A DNA stretch of 64,000 bases, taken from contig NZ_CP108458.1 in the NCBI RefSeq assembly GCF_036242395.1, forward strand, positions 4,960,001-5,024,000. Reading direction: 5' to 3'. The first letter of the stretch is position 1. Each line of letters starts with the position of its first letter. Source of the DNA: Kitasatospora sp. NBC_01266. Its GTDB lineage: Bacteria; Actinomycetota; Actinomycetes; Streptomycetales; Streptomycetaceae. Under the pieces are notes generated by a model. The model ran no database searches. It saw only the letters and a list, made by a program, of their open reading frames with translations, and was not told the DNA's origin. Shown in pieces: positions 42,001 through 50,087 of the stretch. A program made the translations under genes and the position numbers.

Positions 42001-43443
42001 ATGGCGATTGACATGGCGTCAGGTGCGTCAGAACAGGGTGTCCCCGACCTCGGCAGTGGCGAGGGTCTGGGGCGGGTGGCGGTTGCCGCCTTCGTCGGGA
42101 CGGCGATCGAGTTCTATGACTTCTTCCTGTACGGGATGGCGGCGGCCCTGGTCTTCGGGCGTGAGTTCTTCCCGGTGCTCACCCCGGTCAACGCGCTGCT
42201 CGCGGCCTTCTCGGTCTATGCGGTGGCATTCGTGGCCAGGCCGGTCGGCGCGGTGGTGTTCGGTCATTTCGGGGATCGGCTGGGCCGCAAGGCGGTGCTG
42301 GTGGCCTCGCTGGTGATGATGGGGGCGTCGACGGCGGCGGTCGGCGTGCTGCCCGGGTACGGGCGGTTGGGCGGTTGGGCCCCGGCGATCCTGGTGGTGC
42401 TGCGGTTCTGCCAGGGGTTCGGGCTGGGCGGTGAGTGGGGCGGTGCGGCGCTGCTGCTCGCGGAGTACGCGCCGGTGCGCCGCCGTGGCCGGTACGCCGG
42501 GTACCTGCAACTCGGCCCCTGCGCCGGCTCGGTGTTGGCGACGGCGGTCTTCCTGGTGCTCTCGGCCGGGCTCAGTGAGAGCGAGTTCGCGCGGTGGGGG
42601 TGGCGGCTGCCGTTCCTGGGCTCCCTGGTGCTGGTGGGTATGGGGCTCTTCGTGCGGCTGCGGATCTCGGAGACCCCGGTCTTCGCCGAGGTCGCGGCCG
42701 TGGCGACGGCCCGCGCCGCGGACGGCACGGGTGGCGAGGCCGACGGCGGCGCACCGGTTCCGCATGCGGTGCCGGTGCTGGCGGTGCTGCGCGAGCACTG
42801 GCGCACCGTCCTGCTCGGTGGTGGCGCGCTCTCCTTCGGCTATGCGCTCTTCTATCTGACCAACACCTACGCCCTCGCCTACGCGACCGACCAGTTGGGC
42901 CTGGGCCGGACGATGATGCTCACCCTGCAACTGCTCGCCGCGCCGGCCGGTGCGCTGGCGGTCTGGTTCAGCTCGGGCGGGTCCGACCGCTGGGGTCGGC
43001 GACGAACGGTCCTGGTGGCCACGGCGGCGGCGGTCTGCTGGTCGCTGCTCTTCTTCCCGCTGCTGGAGAGCCTGCGGCCGGGCCTGGTGCTGCTCGCGAC
43101 GGTCGCGTCCGCCGCGCTGATGGGGCTGCTGCTCGGGCCGGTGGGGGCCTACCTGCCGGAGCTCTTCCCGACCCGGGTGCGCTACACCGGCGCCGCGCTC
43201 ACCTACAACCTCGGCGGCGTGGTGGGCGGTGGGACGGCACCGCTGCTGGCGACCAGGCTGACCGCCGTGTACGGGACGGCGACGCCGGTCGGCTGGTACC
43301 TGGCCGGGCTCGGCGTGGCCTCGCTGCTCTGCCTGCTGCTCCTGCCGGAGACCAGCGGCGTGGATCTGGCCGCTGATCAGCGGCCGGCCGGCCGCCGCAG
43401 GCGTCGGACCCCCAGTCCGCTGGGCGGAGGTTCGGCCCTGTAG
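42001..43443 (+). CDS. MFS transporter, metabolite:H+ symporter (MHS) type
   Basis: 480 residues from ATG 42001 (ATG 42013 also possible). There are 12 predicted helices. VGTAIEFYDFFLYGMAAALVF in helix 1 is the MHS hallmark shared with ProP, ShiA and KgtP, and GHFGDRLGRKAVL is motif A. Substrates of the family are organic acids, osmolytes or shikimate; the actual one cannot be told. Upstream, 41811-42000 is a divergent promoter region against the EspC operon with an AT-rich patch near 41900. The C-terminus is Arg-rich. Confidence 0.88.
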   Translation: MAIDMASGASEQGVPDLGSGEGLGRVAVAAFVGTAIEFYDFFLYGMAAALVFGREFFPVLTPVNALLAAFSVYAVAFVARPVGAVVFGHFGDRLGRKAVLVASLVMMGASTAAVGVLPGYGRLGGWAPAILVVLRFCQGFGLGGEWGGAALLLAEYAPVRRRGRYAGYLQLGPCAGSVLATAVFLVLSAGLSESEFARWGWRLPFLGSLVLVGMGLFVRLRISETPVFAEVAAVATARAADGTGGEADGGAPVPHAVPVLAVLREHWRTVLLGGGALSFGYALFYLTNTYALAYATDQLGLGRTMMLTLQLLAAPAGALAVWFSSGGSDRWGRRRTVLVATAAAVCWSLLFFPLLESLRPGLVLLATVASAALMGLLLGPVGAYLPELFPTRVRYTGAALTYNLGGVVGGGTAPLLATRLTAVYGTATPVGWYLAGLGVASLLCLLLLPETSGVDLAADQRPAGRRRRRTPSPLGGGSAL

Positions 43444-43590
43444 GGCGGGCCTCGGGCCCGCCGGCGGGCTGGCTGTGCGGCCGGCCCCGGGGCGGCGCGC
43501 TCCGGGCCGCAGGGCGCGTGATGTCCGGCGGGCACCGATTTCCCAATCCCGCCGATGACCATGTAATGTCTTCCTCGTTCGACCGGTTCG

Positions 43591-43665
43591 CCCCTATAGC
43601 TCAGTCGGTAGAGCGTCTCCATGGTAAGGAGAAGGTCTGCGGTTCGATTCCGCATGGGGGCTCCA
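43591..43665 (+). tRNA. tRNA-Thr (anticodon GGT)
   Basis: A complete cloverleaf: acceptor GCCCCTA/TGGGGGC, D stem GCTC/GAGC, anticodon stem TCTCC/GGAGA with loop ATGGTAA (anticodon GGT at positions 34-36), T stem TGCGG/CCGCA with TTCGATT. The discriminator is T and CCA is encoded (43663-43665). TAATGT at 43565-43570 may be its -10 box. Confidence 0.97.
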
Positions 43666-43673
43666 TCGGAGAA

Positions 43674-43703
43674 GGTCCTCGCCATCACGGCGGGGGCCTT
43701 TTT
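43674..43703 (+). terminator. Terminator of tRNA-Thr
   Basis: 10-bp arms with two G-U pairs (43674-43683, 43689-43698) and a TTTTT tail, nine bases after the tRNA. Confidence 0.85.
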
Positions 43704-43870
43704 CGTTATCCTCCTGGCAGTGCCTCGAGCGGTCATCATCCGAGTCGCCGAGAGCTGGCGGTCAGGTCCGCGATGCGCTGTGATGGGGCGTCAACAGTGC
43801 TGTGGCGTACGGCCGGTACGCGTCGCGCGGGTTCGGCTCCGCGCAGGGTACGGGGGAGGGCCCCTTGGGC

Positions 43871-44533
43871 GTGCGGCTCGTCGTGGTCGATGATCACCGA
43901 TTGCTGGCCGAGGCGTTGGCGGCGGCGCTGCAGGTGCGTGGTCACCGGGTGCTGGCGGTGGGCTGCCCGACGTCGGCCGGGCCCGACCTGGTCGCCCAGC
44001 GTCGTCCGGAAGTCTGCCTGCTCGGCGTCGCCCGCCCCGGCGCTCAGGGGGCGTTCGCGCCGGTGCGCAGGCTGCGCCAGGAGCGGCCCGAGGTCCCGGT
44101 GGTGGTGCTCGGCCCGGTGGACGATCTGCGGGGCGTCTCCAACGCCTTCGCGGCGGGTGCGGCCGGCTATGTCCGCAGCGACGAGCGGATCGAGGTGGTG
44201 GACCGCGCCATCACCCGGGCCAGGGCCGGCGAGGCCGCGGTCGCGGTGGAGGTGCTCCAGGCGGCCTTCGAGCGGCTGCTGCGCCCGGTGCGCGAGCCCG
44301 ACGACGAGGCGCTGCGGCTGCTCGCCGCGCTGACCCGCCGGGAGATCCAGGTGCTGGCCCGGATCGCCGAGGGCCAGGACACCCAGGAGATCGCCGCCGG
44401 CATGGGCATCGCCCCGAGCACGGCGCGCACCCATGTGCAGCGGGTGCTGATGAAGCTGGGGGCCCGCACCCGTCTCGAGGCGGCGGCCGTCGCGGACCGC
44501 ACCGGACTGCTGGCCCGCCTGGTCCGCGAGTAG
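43871..44533 (+). CDS. NarL/LuxR-type regulator with a degenerate receiver domain
   Basis: 220 residues from GTG 43871 (TTG 43865 also possible, GGGGGAGGG upstream). Residues 1-115 have the receiver fold with the acidic pair at positions 7-8 (VVVDDH), but the phosphate-accepting Asp is replaced by Gly52 (CLLGVARPG) and the conserved Lys is missing (GYVRSDE). Residues about 150-215 are a LuxR-type helix-turn-helix (LTRREIQVLARIAEGQDTQEIAAGMGIAPSTARTHV). It cannot be controlled by ordinary phosphorylation. No kinase gene is adjacent. Ligand binding or constitutive activity is likely. Confidence 0.88.
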   Translation: MRLVVVDDHRLLAEALAAALQVRGHRVLAVGCPTSAGPDLVAQRRPEVCLLGVARPGAQGAFAPVRRLRQERPEVPVVVLGPVDDLRGVSNAFAAGAAGYVRSDERIEVVDRAITRARAGEAAVAVEVLQAAFERLLRPVREPDDEALRLLAALTRREIQVLARIAEGQDTQEIAAGMGIAPSTARTHVQRVLMKLGARTRLEAAAVADRTGLLARLVRE

Positions 44534-44540
44534 CCCGCAC

Positions 44541-44600
44541 CCCGTGGCGAGCGCCCCGCACCCGCGGCGAGCGCCCCGCGTCCGCCACGAGCGCCCCGCG
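44541..44600 (+). repeat. Three 20-base tandem repeats after the LuxR-type gene
   Basis: Units at 44541-44560, 44561-44580 and 44581-44600 share the core CGAGCGCCCCGC. The third has diverged at its 5' part. They lie directly after the stop codon, in a 353-base interval that otherwise holds only GC-rich sequence and the gal promoter. Confidence 0.85.
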
Positions 44601-44812
44601 CGGGCCTGCGCCCGCGCACCCGGCCTGCTCCGTGCCCCGACCCGCCCGGCCGTCGCCGCCGGAGGCTGCTCCCGACACCGCCCGCGAACAGTTCACGAAC
44701 GGCGCGGGAACAGTCCGTCGCTTCCCACCGGACTGTTGCTCCCTGAGGGGTGTTCGTCTCATCTTCCCGTGACCACGCCATGCCCTGGCGCGCCGATCTC
44801 TTGCGCAGTCTG

Positions 44813-44856
44813 TTGACTGCTGATGAGTAATGTTTGATTATGTGTGAAGCATTGAA
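44813..44856 (+). promoter_or_regulatory. Promoter and candidate DeoR-type operator of the gal operon
   Basis: TTGACT at 44813-44818 is a good -35 box, with GATTAT at 44836-44841 at 17 bases. The stretch 44831-44856 contains spaced TTTGA, TGTGA and ATTGA motifs (TGTTTGAT, TGTGTGAA, GCATTGAA), like DeoR-family sugar repressor sites in actinobacteria. It is the most AT-rich part of the region. Confidence 0.55.
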
Positions 44857-44886
44857 CGGCGAATAGCCACAGCGAGGGCGGAGACT

Positions 44887-46062
44887 GTGCGGAAGACCAC
44901 GACCAAGCTGGCGGATGGCCGCGAGCTGATCTACTACGACCGGGACGAGTCGGCGCAGCGCGACGCTCGTGACCGGCGTCCGCTGGAGCCGACCGCGAGC
45001 CTCGCCGAGATCCGCCGCGACCCTGTGCTCGGCGACTGGGTCACCGTGGCCGCGCACCGCCAGGCCCGCACCTACCACCCGCCGGCCGACGAGTGCCCGC
45101 TCTGCCCCAGCCAGGGCGAGCGCCTCAGCGAGATCCCCGCCGCCGACTACGACGTGGTGGTCTTCGAGAACCGCTTCCCCTCCCTGGCCGCCGACGCGGC
45201 GGCCTACGTGGCGGCGACCGGCGAGCCGCTGTCCGCCGAGCAGCCCGCCGCCGGACAGCCGGGCACCGACCCGCCGACCGCCGAGCCGCCTGCCCTGCAC
45301 CTGACCCGGCCGGGCGTCGGCCGCTGCGAGGTGGTCTGCTTCACCGCCGACCATCACGCCTCGTTCGCCGCCCTCGACGAGGCCAAGGCCCGCCTGGTGA
45401 TGGACGCCTGGACCGACCGCACCGCCGAGCTGGGCGCGCTGCCGGACGTCGACCAGGTCTTCTGCTTCGAGAACCGCGGCGCCGAGATCGGCGTGACCCT
45501 GGCTCACCCGCACGGCCAGATCTACGCCTTCCCCTTCACCACCCCGCGCACCGTCAAGATGATCACCCAGGCGAACGAGCACCGCGCCCGCACCGGGCGG
45601 AACCTGTTCGAGGACCTGCTGGCCGCCGAACTGGCCGACCCCGTCCGGGTGGTGCTGACCGGTGAGCACTGGACGGCCTTCGTCCCGTTCGCCGCCCGCT
45701 GGCCGTACGAGGTGCACCTCTACCCGAACCGCCGGGTTCCCGCGCTGACCGCGCTGTCCGAGGCCGAGCGGGCCGAGTTCCCGCGCCTCTACCTGGAGTT
45801 GCTGCGGCGCTTCGACCGCCTCTTCGGATCGGGCACCGAGACCCCGGACCAGCCGCCGGCCCCCACTCCCTACATCTCCGCCTGGCACCAGGCGTCCCGC
45901 CGGGGCGGTGCCGAGCTGGCACTGCACCTGGAGCTGTTCACGATCCGACGTACGGTAGGCAAGCTGAAGTTCCTGGCCGGGGTCGAGTCCGGCATGGACG
46001 CGTTCGTCAACGATGTGTCGCCCGAGGCGGCGGCGCAGCGCCTGCGGGAGGTCGCAACATGA
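44887..46062 (+). CDS. galT: Galactose-1-phosphate uridylyltransferase
   Basis: 391 residues from a GTG at 44887 with GGGCGGAGA upstream. The HIT-type active site LAHPHGQIYAFPF carries the His-Pro-His whose second His takes the UMP. Zinc-binding CPLCPS near residue 75 is present, as are FENRFPSL and the C-terminal WHQASRRGG segment. It converts galactose-1-phosphate and UDP-glucose into UDP-galactose and glucose-1-phosphate. It is the first gene of galTEK (Leloir pathway) and overlaps galE by 4 bases. Confidence 0.97.
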   Translation: MRKTTTKLADGRELIYYDRDESAQRDARDRRPLEPTASLAEIRRDPVLGDWVTVAAHRQARTYHPPADECPLCPSQGERLSEIPAADYDVVVFENRFPSLAADAAAYVAATGEPLSAEQPAAGQPGTDPPTAEPPALHLTRPGVGRCEVVCFTADHHASFAALDEAKARLVMDAWTDRTAELGALPDVDQVFCFENRGAEIGVTLAHPHGQIYAFPFTTPRTVKMITQANEHRARTGRNLFEDLLAAELADPVRVVLTGEHWTAFVPFAARWPYEVHLYPNRRVPALTALSEAERAEFPRLYLELLRRFDRLFGSGTETPDQPPAPTPYISAWHQASRRGGAELALHLELFTIRRTVGKLKFLAGVESGMDAFVNDVSPEAAAQRLREVAT

Positions 46063-47042
46063 GCAAGTACCTGGTCACCGGCGGTGCCGGCTACGTCGGC
46101 AGTGTGGTCGCAGCCCACCTTCTGGAGGCCGGGCACCAGGTCACCGTGCTGGACGACCTGTCCACCGGTTTCCGCGAGGGCGTCCCGGCCGGTGCCGAGT
46201 TCGTCCAGGGCCGGATCCAGGACGCCGCCCAGGTGCTGGACGGCGGCTCCTTCGAGGCGGTGCTGCACTTCGCCGCCTCCTCGCAGGTCGGCGAGTCGGT
46301 CGTGGACCCGGAGAAGTACTGGCGCAACAACGTGGCCGGCTCGCTGGAGCTGGTCGGCGCGATGCGCAAGGCCGGTGTGCGCAAGCTGGTCTTCTCCTCC
46401 ACCGCCGCCGTCTACGGCGAGCCGGAGGTCACCCCGATCGCCGAGACCGCCCGCACCTCGCCGACCAACACCTACGGCGCCACCAAGCTCGCCGTCGACC
46501 ACCTGATCACCAGCGAGGCGATCGCCCACGGCCTGGCCGCGGTCAGCCTGCGCTACTTCAACGTGGCGGGCGCGTACGCCAGTTCCTCCGGCACCACGTT
46601 CGGCGAGCGGCACGACCCGGAGTCGCACCTGATCCCGCTGGTCTTCCAGGCCGCGCTGGGCCAGCGCCCGCACATCTCGGTCTTCGGCGACGACTACCCG
46701 ACCCCGGACGGCACCTGCATCCGCGACTACATCCACGTCGCGGACCTGGCCGACGCGCACCTGCGGGCGCTGACGGCCGCGAAGCCGGGCGAGCACCTGA
46801 TCTGCAACCTGGGCAACGGCAGCGGCTTCTCGGTCCGCGAGGTGATCGAGTCGGTCAAGCGGGTCACCGGCCGGGAGATCCCGGTGGTCACCGCCGGGCG
46901 CCGGGCCGGCGACCCGGCCGTCCTGGTCGCCTCCGCCGAGCGCGCCCACCAGGCCCTCGGCTGGACCCCCAAGCTCCCCGAGCTGGACGCCATCGTGGCC
47001 GACGCCTGGGCCTTCACGCTCGACAAGTCCAACGCCAAGTAG
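46059..47042 (+). CDS. galE: UDP-glucose 4-epimerase
   Basis: 327 residues from an ATG that overlaps the galT stop. It is a short-chain dehydrogenase-type fold with NAD-binding GGAGYVGS at the N-terminus, HFAASSQVGES, the catalytic SSTAAVYG serine/threonine region and Y-x-x-x-K in YGATK, and LRYFNVAGA. It interconverts UDP-galactose and UDP-glucose. galK follows after 28 bases. Confidence 0.97.
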   Translation: MSKYLVTGGAGYVGSVVAAHLLEAGHQVTVLDDLSTGFREGVPAGAEFVQGRIQDAAQVLDGGSFEAVLHFAASSQVGESVVDPEKYWRNNVAGSLELVGAMRKAGVRKLVFSSTAAVYGEPEVTPIAETARTSPTNTYGATKLAVDHLITSEAIAHGLAAVSLRYFNVAGAYASSSGTTFGERHDPESHLIPLVFQAALGQRPHISVFGDDYPTPDGTCIRDYIHVADLADAHLRALTAAKPGEHLICNLGNGSGFSVREVIESVKRVTGREIPVVTAGRRAGDPAVLVASAERAHQALGWTPKLPELDAIVADAWAFTLDKSNAK

Positions 47043-47070
47043 CGGTAGCAAGCCTGCGGGAGAGTAGAAC

Positions 47071-48297
47071 GTGCGAGACGAGTTCGAGCGGATCTTCGGC
47101 GCCGCCCCCAGCGGAGTCTGGGCGGCGCCCGGCCGGGTGAACCTGATCGGTGAACACACCGATTACAACGAAGGGTTCGTGCTGCCGATCGCTCTCCCGC
47201 AGGCGGTCAGGGTGGCCGCCGCTCCGCGCTCCGACGGCCGGTTGCGCCTCTACAGCGCCCAGGGTGACGACGTGGTCACCGACCTGCTGGTGGACCGGCT
47301 GGCCCCCGGCGCGGTCACCAGTTGGGCCGGCTACCCGGCCGGCGTGGTCTGGGCGCTGCGCGAGGCGGGGCACCGGATCGGTGGTGCCGACCTGTACTTC
47401 GACAGCGACGTGCCGACCGGCGCCGGCCTGTCCTCCTCCGCCGCGCTGGAGTGCGCCGTGGCGGTGGCCTTCCGCGACCTGTACCAGCTCGAACTCACCT
47501 CGGCGGAACTGGCGCTGCTCGCCCAGCGGGCCGAGAACGACTTCGCCGGGGTGCCCTGCGGGGTGATGGATCAGATGGCCTCCTCCTCCTGCGTCGAGGG
47601 GGCCGCGCTCTTCCTGGACACCCGCCCCCAGCCTTCGGCCGGGGGGACCCCCACCCAGCCTTCGGACAGGGGGACTTCGGCCGGGGGGACCCCCACCCAG
47701 CCTGCGACGGTCCTGAACTACCGGCAGGTGCCGTTCCGTCCCGCCGAGCAGGGGTTGGCGCTGCTGGTGATCGACACCCGGGTCAAGCACGACCTCGGGG
47801 ACGGGGCCTACGCCACCCTGCGGGCCGGCTGCGAGCGGGCCGCCGAGCTGCTGGGCCTGGCGGCGCTGCGCGACCTGAGCGCCGAGGCGCTGCCCGCCGC
47901 GCTGGCGGTGCTGGACGGCCACCCGGGCGAACTCGGCCCGCTGGTGCGCCACGTGGTGACCGAGGACGAGCGGGTGGTCCGCGCCGTCGAGCTGCTGGAC
48001 AAGGGCGACTTCGCCGCGCTCGGGCCGATCCTGACGGCGGGCCACGCCTCGCTGCGGGACGATTTCAAGGTCTCCTGCGCGGAGACCGACCTGGCGGCCG
48101 ACACCGCGGTGGCGGCGGGTGCGCTGGGCGCCCGGATGACCGGTGGCGGCTTCGGCGGCTCGGTGATCGCCCTGGTGCCGCAGGAGTTGGCGACGGCGGT
48201 CGAGGAGGCGGTCGAGGCGGCATTCCTGGCGGCCGGCTGGGCGGCGCCCAAGGTCTTCGCGACCGTCGCCGCGGCGGGAGCCCGCCGACTGGACTGA
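47071..48297 (+). CDS. galK: Galactokinase with an in-frame repeat insertion
   Basis: 408 residues from a GTG at 47071 behind GGGAGAG. GHMP kinase motifs are GRVNLIGEHTDYNEGFVLP, PTGAGLSSSAALECAV and MTGGGFGGSVIAL. It phosphorylates galactose at C1. Between FLDTR (about residue 187) and NYRQVPF the protein carries about 30 extra residues (PSAGGTPTQPS repeats) encoded by repeated GC-rich DNA (47628-47710). The frame is kept and the catalytic motifs are untouched, so the enzyme should still work; the insert would form a surface loop. Confidence 0.95.
   Translation: MRDEFERIFGAAPSGVWAAPGRVNLIGEHTDYNEGFVLPIALPQAVRVAAAPRSDGRLRLYSAQGDDVVTDLLVDRLAPGAVTSWAGYPAGVVWALREAGHRIGGADLYFDSDVPTGAGLSSSAALECAVAVAFRDLYQLELTSAELALLAQRAENDFAGVPCGVMDQMASSSCVEGAALFLDTRPQPSAGGTPTQPSDRGTSAGGTPTQPATVLNYRQVPFRPAEQGLALLVIDTRVKHDLGDGAYATLRAGCERAAELLGLAALRDLSAEALPAALAVLDGHPGELGPLVRHVVTEDERVVRAVELLDKGDFAALGPILTAGHASLRDDFKVSCAETDLAADTAVAAGALGARMTGGGFGGSVIALVPQELATAVEEAVEAAFLAAGWAAPKVFATVAAAGARRLD
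47628..47710 (+). repeat. Repeat element inserted in galK
   Basis: A 29-base unit occurs twice without mismatch (47633-47661 and 47675-47703), 42 bases apart, with a partial third copy between (47660-47674). Each holds CTTCGGCCGGGGGGACCCCC, which can fold on itself. The element resembles small dispersed repeats of streptomycete genomes. Confidence 0.8.
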
Positions 48298-48322
48298 TGA
48301 CCGGACCGATGACCGGACGAAC

Positions 48323-48342
48323 GGCGGGCCGAACGGCCCGCC
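48323..48342 (+). terminator. Terminator after the gal operon
   Basis: GGCGGGCC-GAAC-GGCCCGCC forms a perfect 8-bp stem 25 bases after the galK stop. Confidence 0.65.
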
Positions 48343-48511
48343 ACCCACCCCGAGGTCCCGCCGTGCAGAGCTTCGGCAGTTACCGCCGCGACTTCGCACA
48401 GGGTGACCGGTTCTGACGGTGTTTCACCGAATCCCCGCCGCCGCGCCCCGCAGCCCGTACCCTGAGTCCGGTATCGGATGGGGGCCGGGCCGGAGCAGGG
48501 GGGACACCGAG

Positions 48512-49405
48512 ATGGGGCGGATCCGCATCCTGGTGGTCGACGACCACCGCATCTTCGCCGAAGCGCTCGCCACCGCGCTCTCCGCCGAGCCGGAGATCGA
48601 GGTCGGCGCCGCCGGCAGCGCTGCCGCGGCCGAGCACGCCCTGGAGCGGGCCGCCGCCGAGGGTCGGCCCTTCGACGTCCTGCTGGTCGACGCCGACCTG
48701 GGCGCCACCGGGGCCGCACTCGGCCTGCCGCGCCGCCCGCGTGCGGCGGCGGAGCCCGAGGCCACCGGCCCGGCGGCGCTGCGCCGCCCGACCGGCGTGG
48801 TGCCGGCCCCGCGCCGGGCCGGCAGCGCGCTGGTCCCGCCGCGCCAGGCCGAGCTGGCCGTCGTGCCGCCGGTGAGCCGCCCGGCCGTGGCGGGGCAGCG
48901 CCGCCCGGTGGACGGGATCACCCTGCTGGGCCGCTCCTGCCACACCTACCCGGGCCTGCGCGCGGTCGTCCTGGCCGCCGAGGAGGACCCGCGCCGGGCG
49001 GTCCGCGCGCTCTACGCGGGCGCGGCCGGCTGGGTGGCCAAGGAGAGTTCGCTGACCCGGCTGCTGACCGTGCTGCGCGGCGTGCTGCGCGGTGAGACCC
49101 ACCTGCCGCCCACCCTGCTCACCGGCGTGGTGCGGGAGTTGACCACGGCGCGGCGGGACCGCACGGAGAGCGAGCGGCTGGTCGAGTCGCTGACGCCCCG
49201 GGAGAAGCAGGTGCTGCGCTGCATGGTGGCGGGCCTGGGCCGGCAGGCGGTGGCCGAACGGCTCTACCTCTCCCCGCACACGGTGCGCACCCACATGCAG
49301 AACGTGCTGGGCAAGCTGGGGGTGCACTCCACGCTGGCCGCCGTCGCGCTGGCCCGCCGGGCCGGGGTCGGGCCGGCCGAGCCGGCGAGCGCACCGGCGC
49401 CCTGA
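48512..49405 (+). CDS. NarL-type response regulator with a long insert in its receiver domain
   Basis: 297 residues from ATG 48512. The receiver has the acidic pair Asp10-Asp11 (LVVDDH), the phosphate acceptor Asp60 (VLLVDADLG) and Lys177 (GWVAKES). Between Asp60 and the later strands is an insert of about 70 residues rich in Pro, Ala and Arg (about 65-133). The LuxR-type helix-turn-helix occupies about residues 225-285 (LTPREKQVLRCMVAGLGRQAVAERLYLSPHTVRTHM). All signalling residues remain, so it may still be phosphorylated. No kinase is adjacent; the histidine kinase at 60548 is a remote candidate. Confidence 0.88.
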   Translation: MGRIRILVVDDHRIFAEALATALSAEPEIEVGAAGSAAAAEHALERAAAEGRPFDVLLVDADLGATGAALGLPRRPRAAAEPEATGPAALRRPTGVVPAPRRAGSALVPPRQAELAVVPPVSRPAVAGQRRPVDGITLLGRSCHTYPGLRAVVLAAEEDPRRAVRALYAGAAGWVAKESSLTRLLTVLRGVLRGETHLPPTLLTGVVRELTTARRDRTESERLVESLTPREKQVLRCMVAGLGRQAVAERLYLSPHTVRTHMQNVLGKLGVHSTLAAVALARRAGVGPAEPASAPAP

Positions 49406-49478
49406 GCCGGCGCCCTGAGTCGACGGCCGAGCCGACGGCGCGGTGGCGTACCAGTGCTGGGTGGCGGGTGAGCCGGGC

Positions 49479-49976
49479 TCAGCCCGGGATGTTGTCGAAC
49501 GGCGCGACCAACTGCCGCAGCAGCGAGGCCAGCTCGGCCTGCTGACCGCCCGACAGCTCGGCCAGCAGCTCGCGCTCGTGCGCGAGCAGTCCGGCCAGCG
49601 CCTGGTCGGCCTTCTGCTGTCCGAGCGCGGTGAGCCGGACCAGCACCCCGCGCCGGTCGTCCGGGTCGGGCAGCCGCTGCACCAGGTCCTTGCCGGCCAG
49701 CCGGTCGATCCGGTTCGTCATGGTGCCGGAGGTCACCAGGGTCTGGGTGAGCAACTGGCCGGGGGAGAGCTGGTAGGGCCGCCCGGCCCGCCGAAGCGCC
49801 GTCAGGACGTCGAACTCCCACGGTTCCAGGCCGTGCTCGGCGAAAGCCGCACGGCGGGCCCGGTCCAGGTGGCGGGCGAGCCGGCTGACCCGGCTGAGCA
49901 CCTGGAGCGGTTGCACGTCGAGGTCGGGGCGCTCGCGGCGCCATGCTGCGACCAGGCGGTCGACCTCGTCCTCCAT
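49479..49976 (-). CDS. MarR-family transcriptional regulator
   Basis: 165 residues. The winged helix is typical: LEPWEFDVLTALRRAG, LLTQTLVTSGTMTNRIDRLAGKDLVQR and wing DPDDRRGVLVRLTALGQ. The start ATG at 49976 is followed by EDEVDRLVAAWRRERPDLD, a common streptomycete MarR N-terminus. The target may be its own promoter, where an inverted repeat lies at 50015-50028. No partner gene on the same operon is obvious. Confidence 0.9.
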   Translation of the reverse strand: MEDEVDRLVAAWRRERPDLDVQPLQVLSRVSRLARHLDRARRAAFAEHGLEPWEFDVLTALRRAGRPYQLSPGQLLTQTLVTSGTMTNRIDRLAGKDLVQRLPDPDDRRGVLVRLTALGQQKADQALAGLLAHERELLAELSGGQQAELASLLRQLVAPFDNIPG

Positions 49977-50014
49977 GTGGATCAGTGTATCGGGGGTTCT
50001 GTCGATATGAAGCC

Positions 50015-50028
50015 TCTTGACATCGAGA
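50015..50028 (-). promoter_or_regulatory. Candidate MarR operator
   Basis: TCTTGA-CA-TCGAGA is an inverted repeat with one mismatch, 39 bases before the MarR start, in an AT-rich promoter stretch. Its form is like known actinobacterial MarR sites. Confidence 0.5.
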
Positions 50029-50087
50029 AACTGTTCACCCGGCGTTGATCTGCCCGGAAACCGGCCGTCAACCGGTGCCGACCGGGC

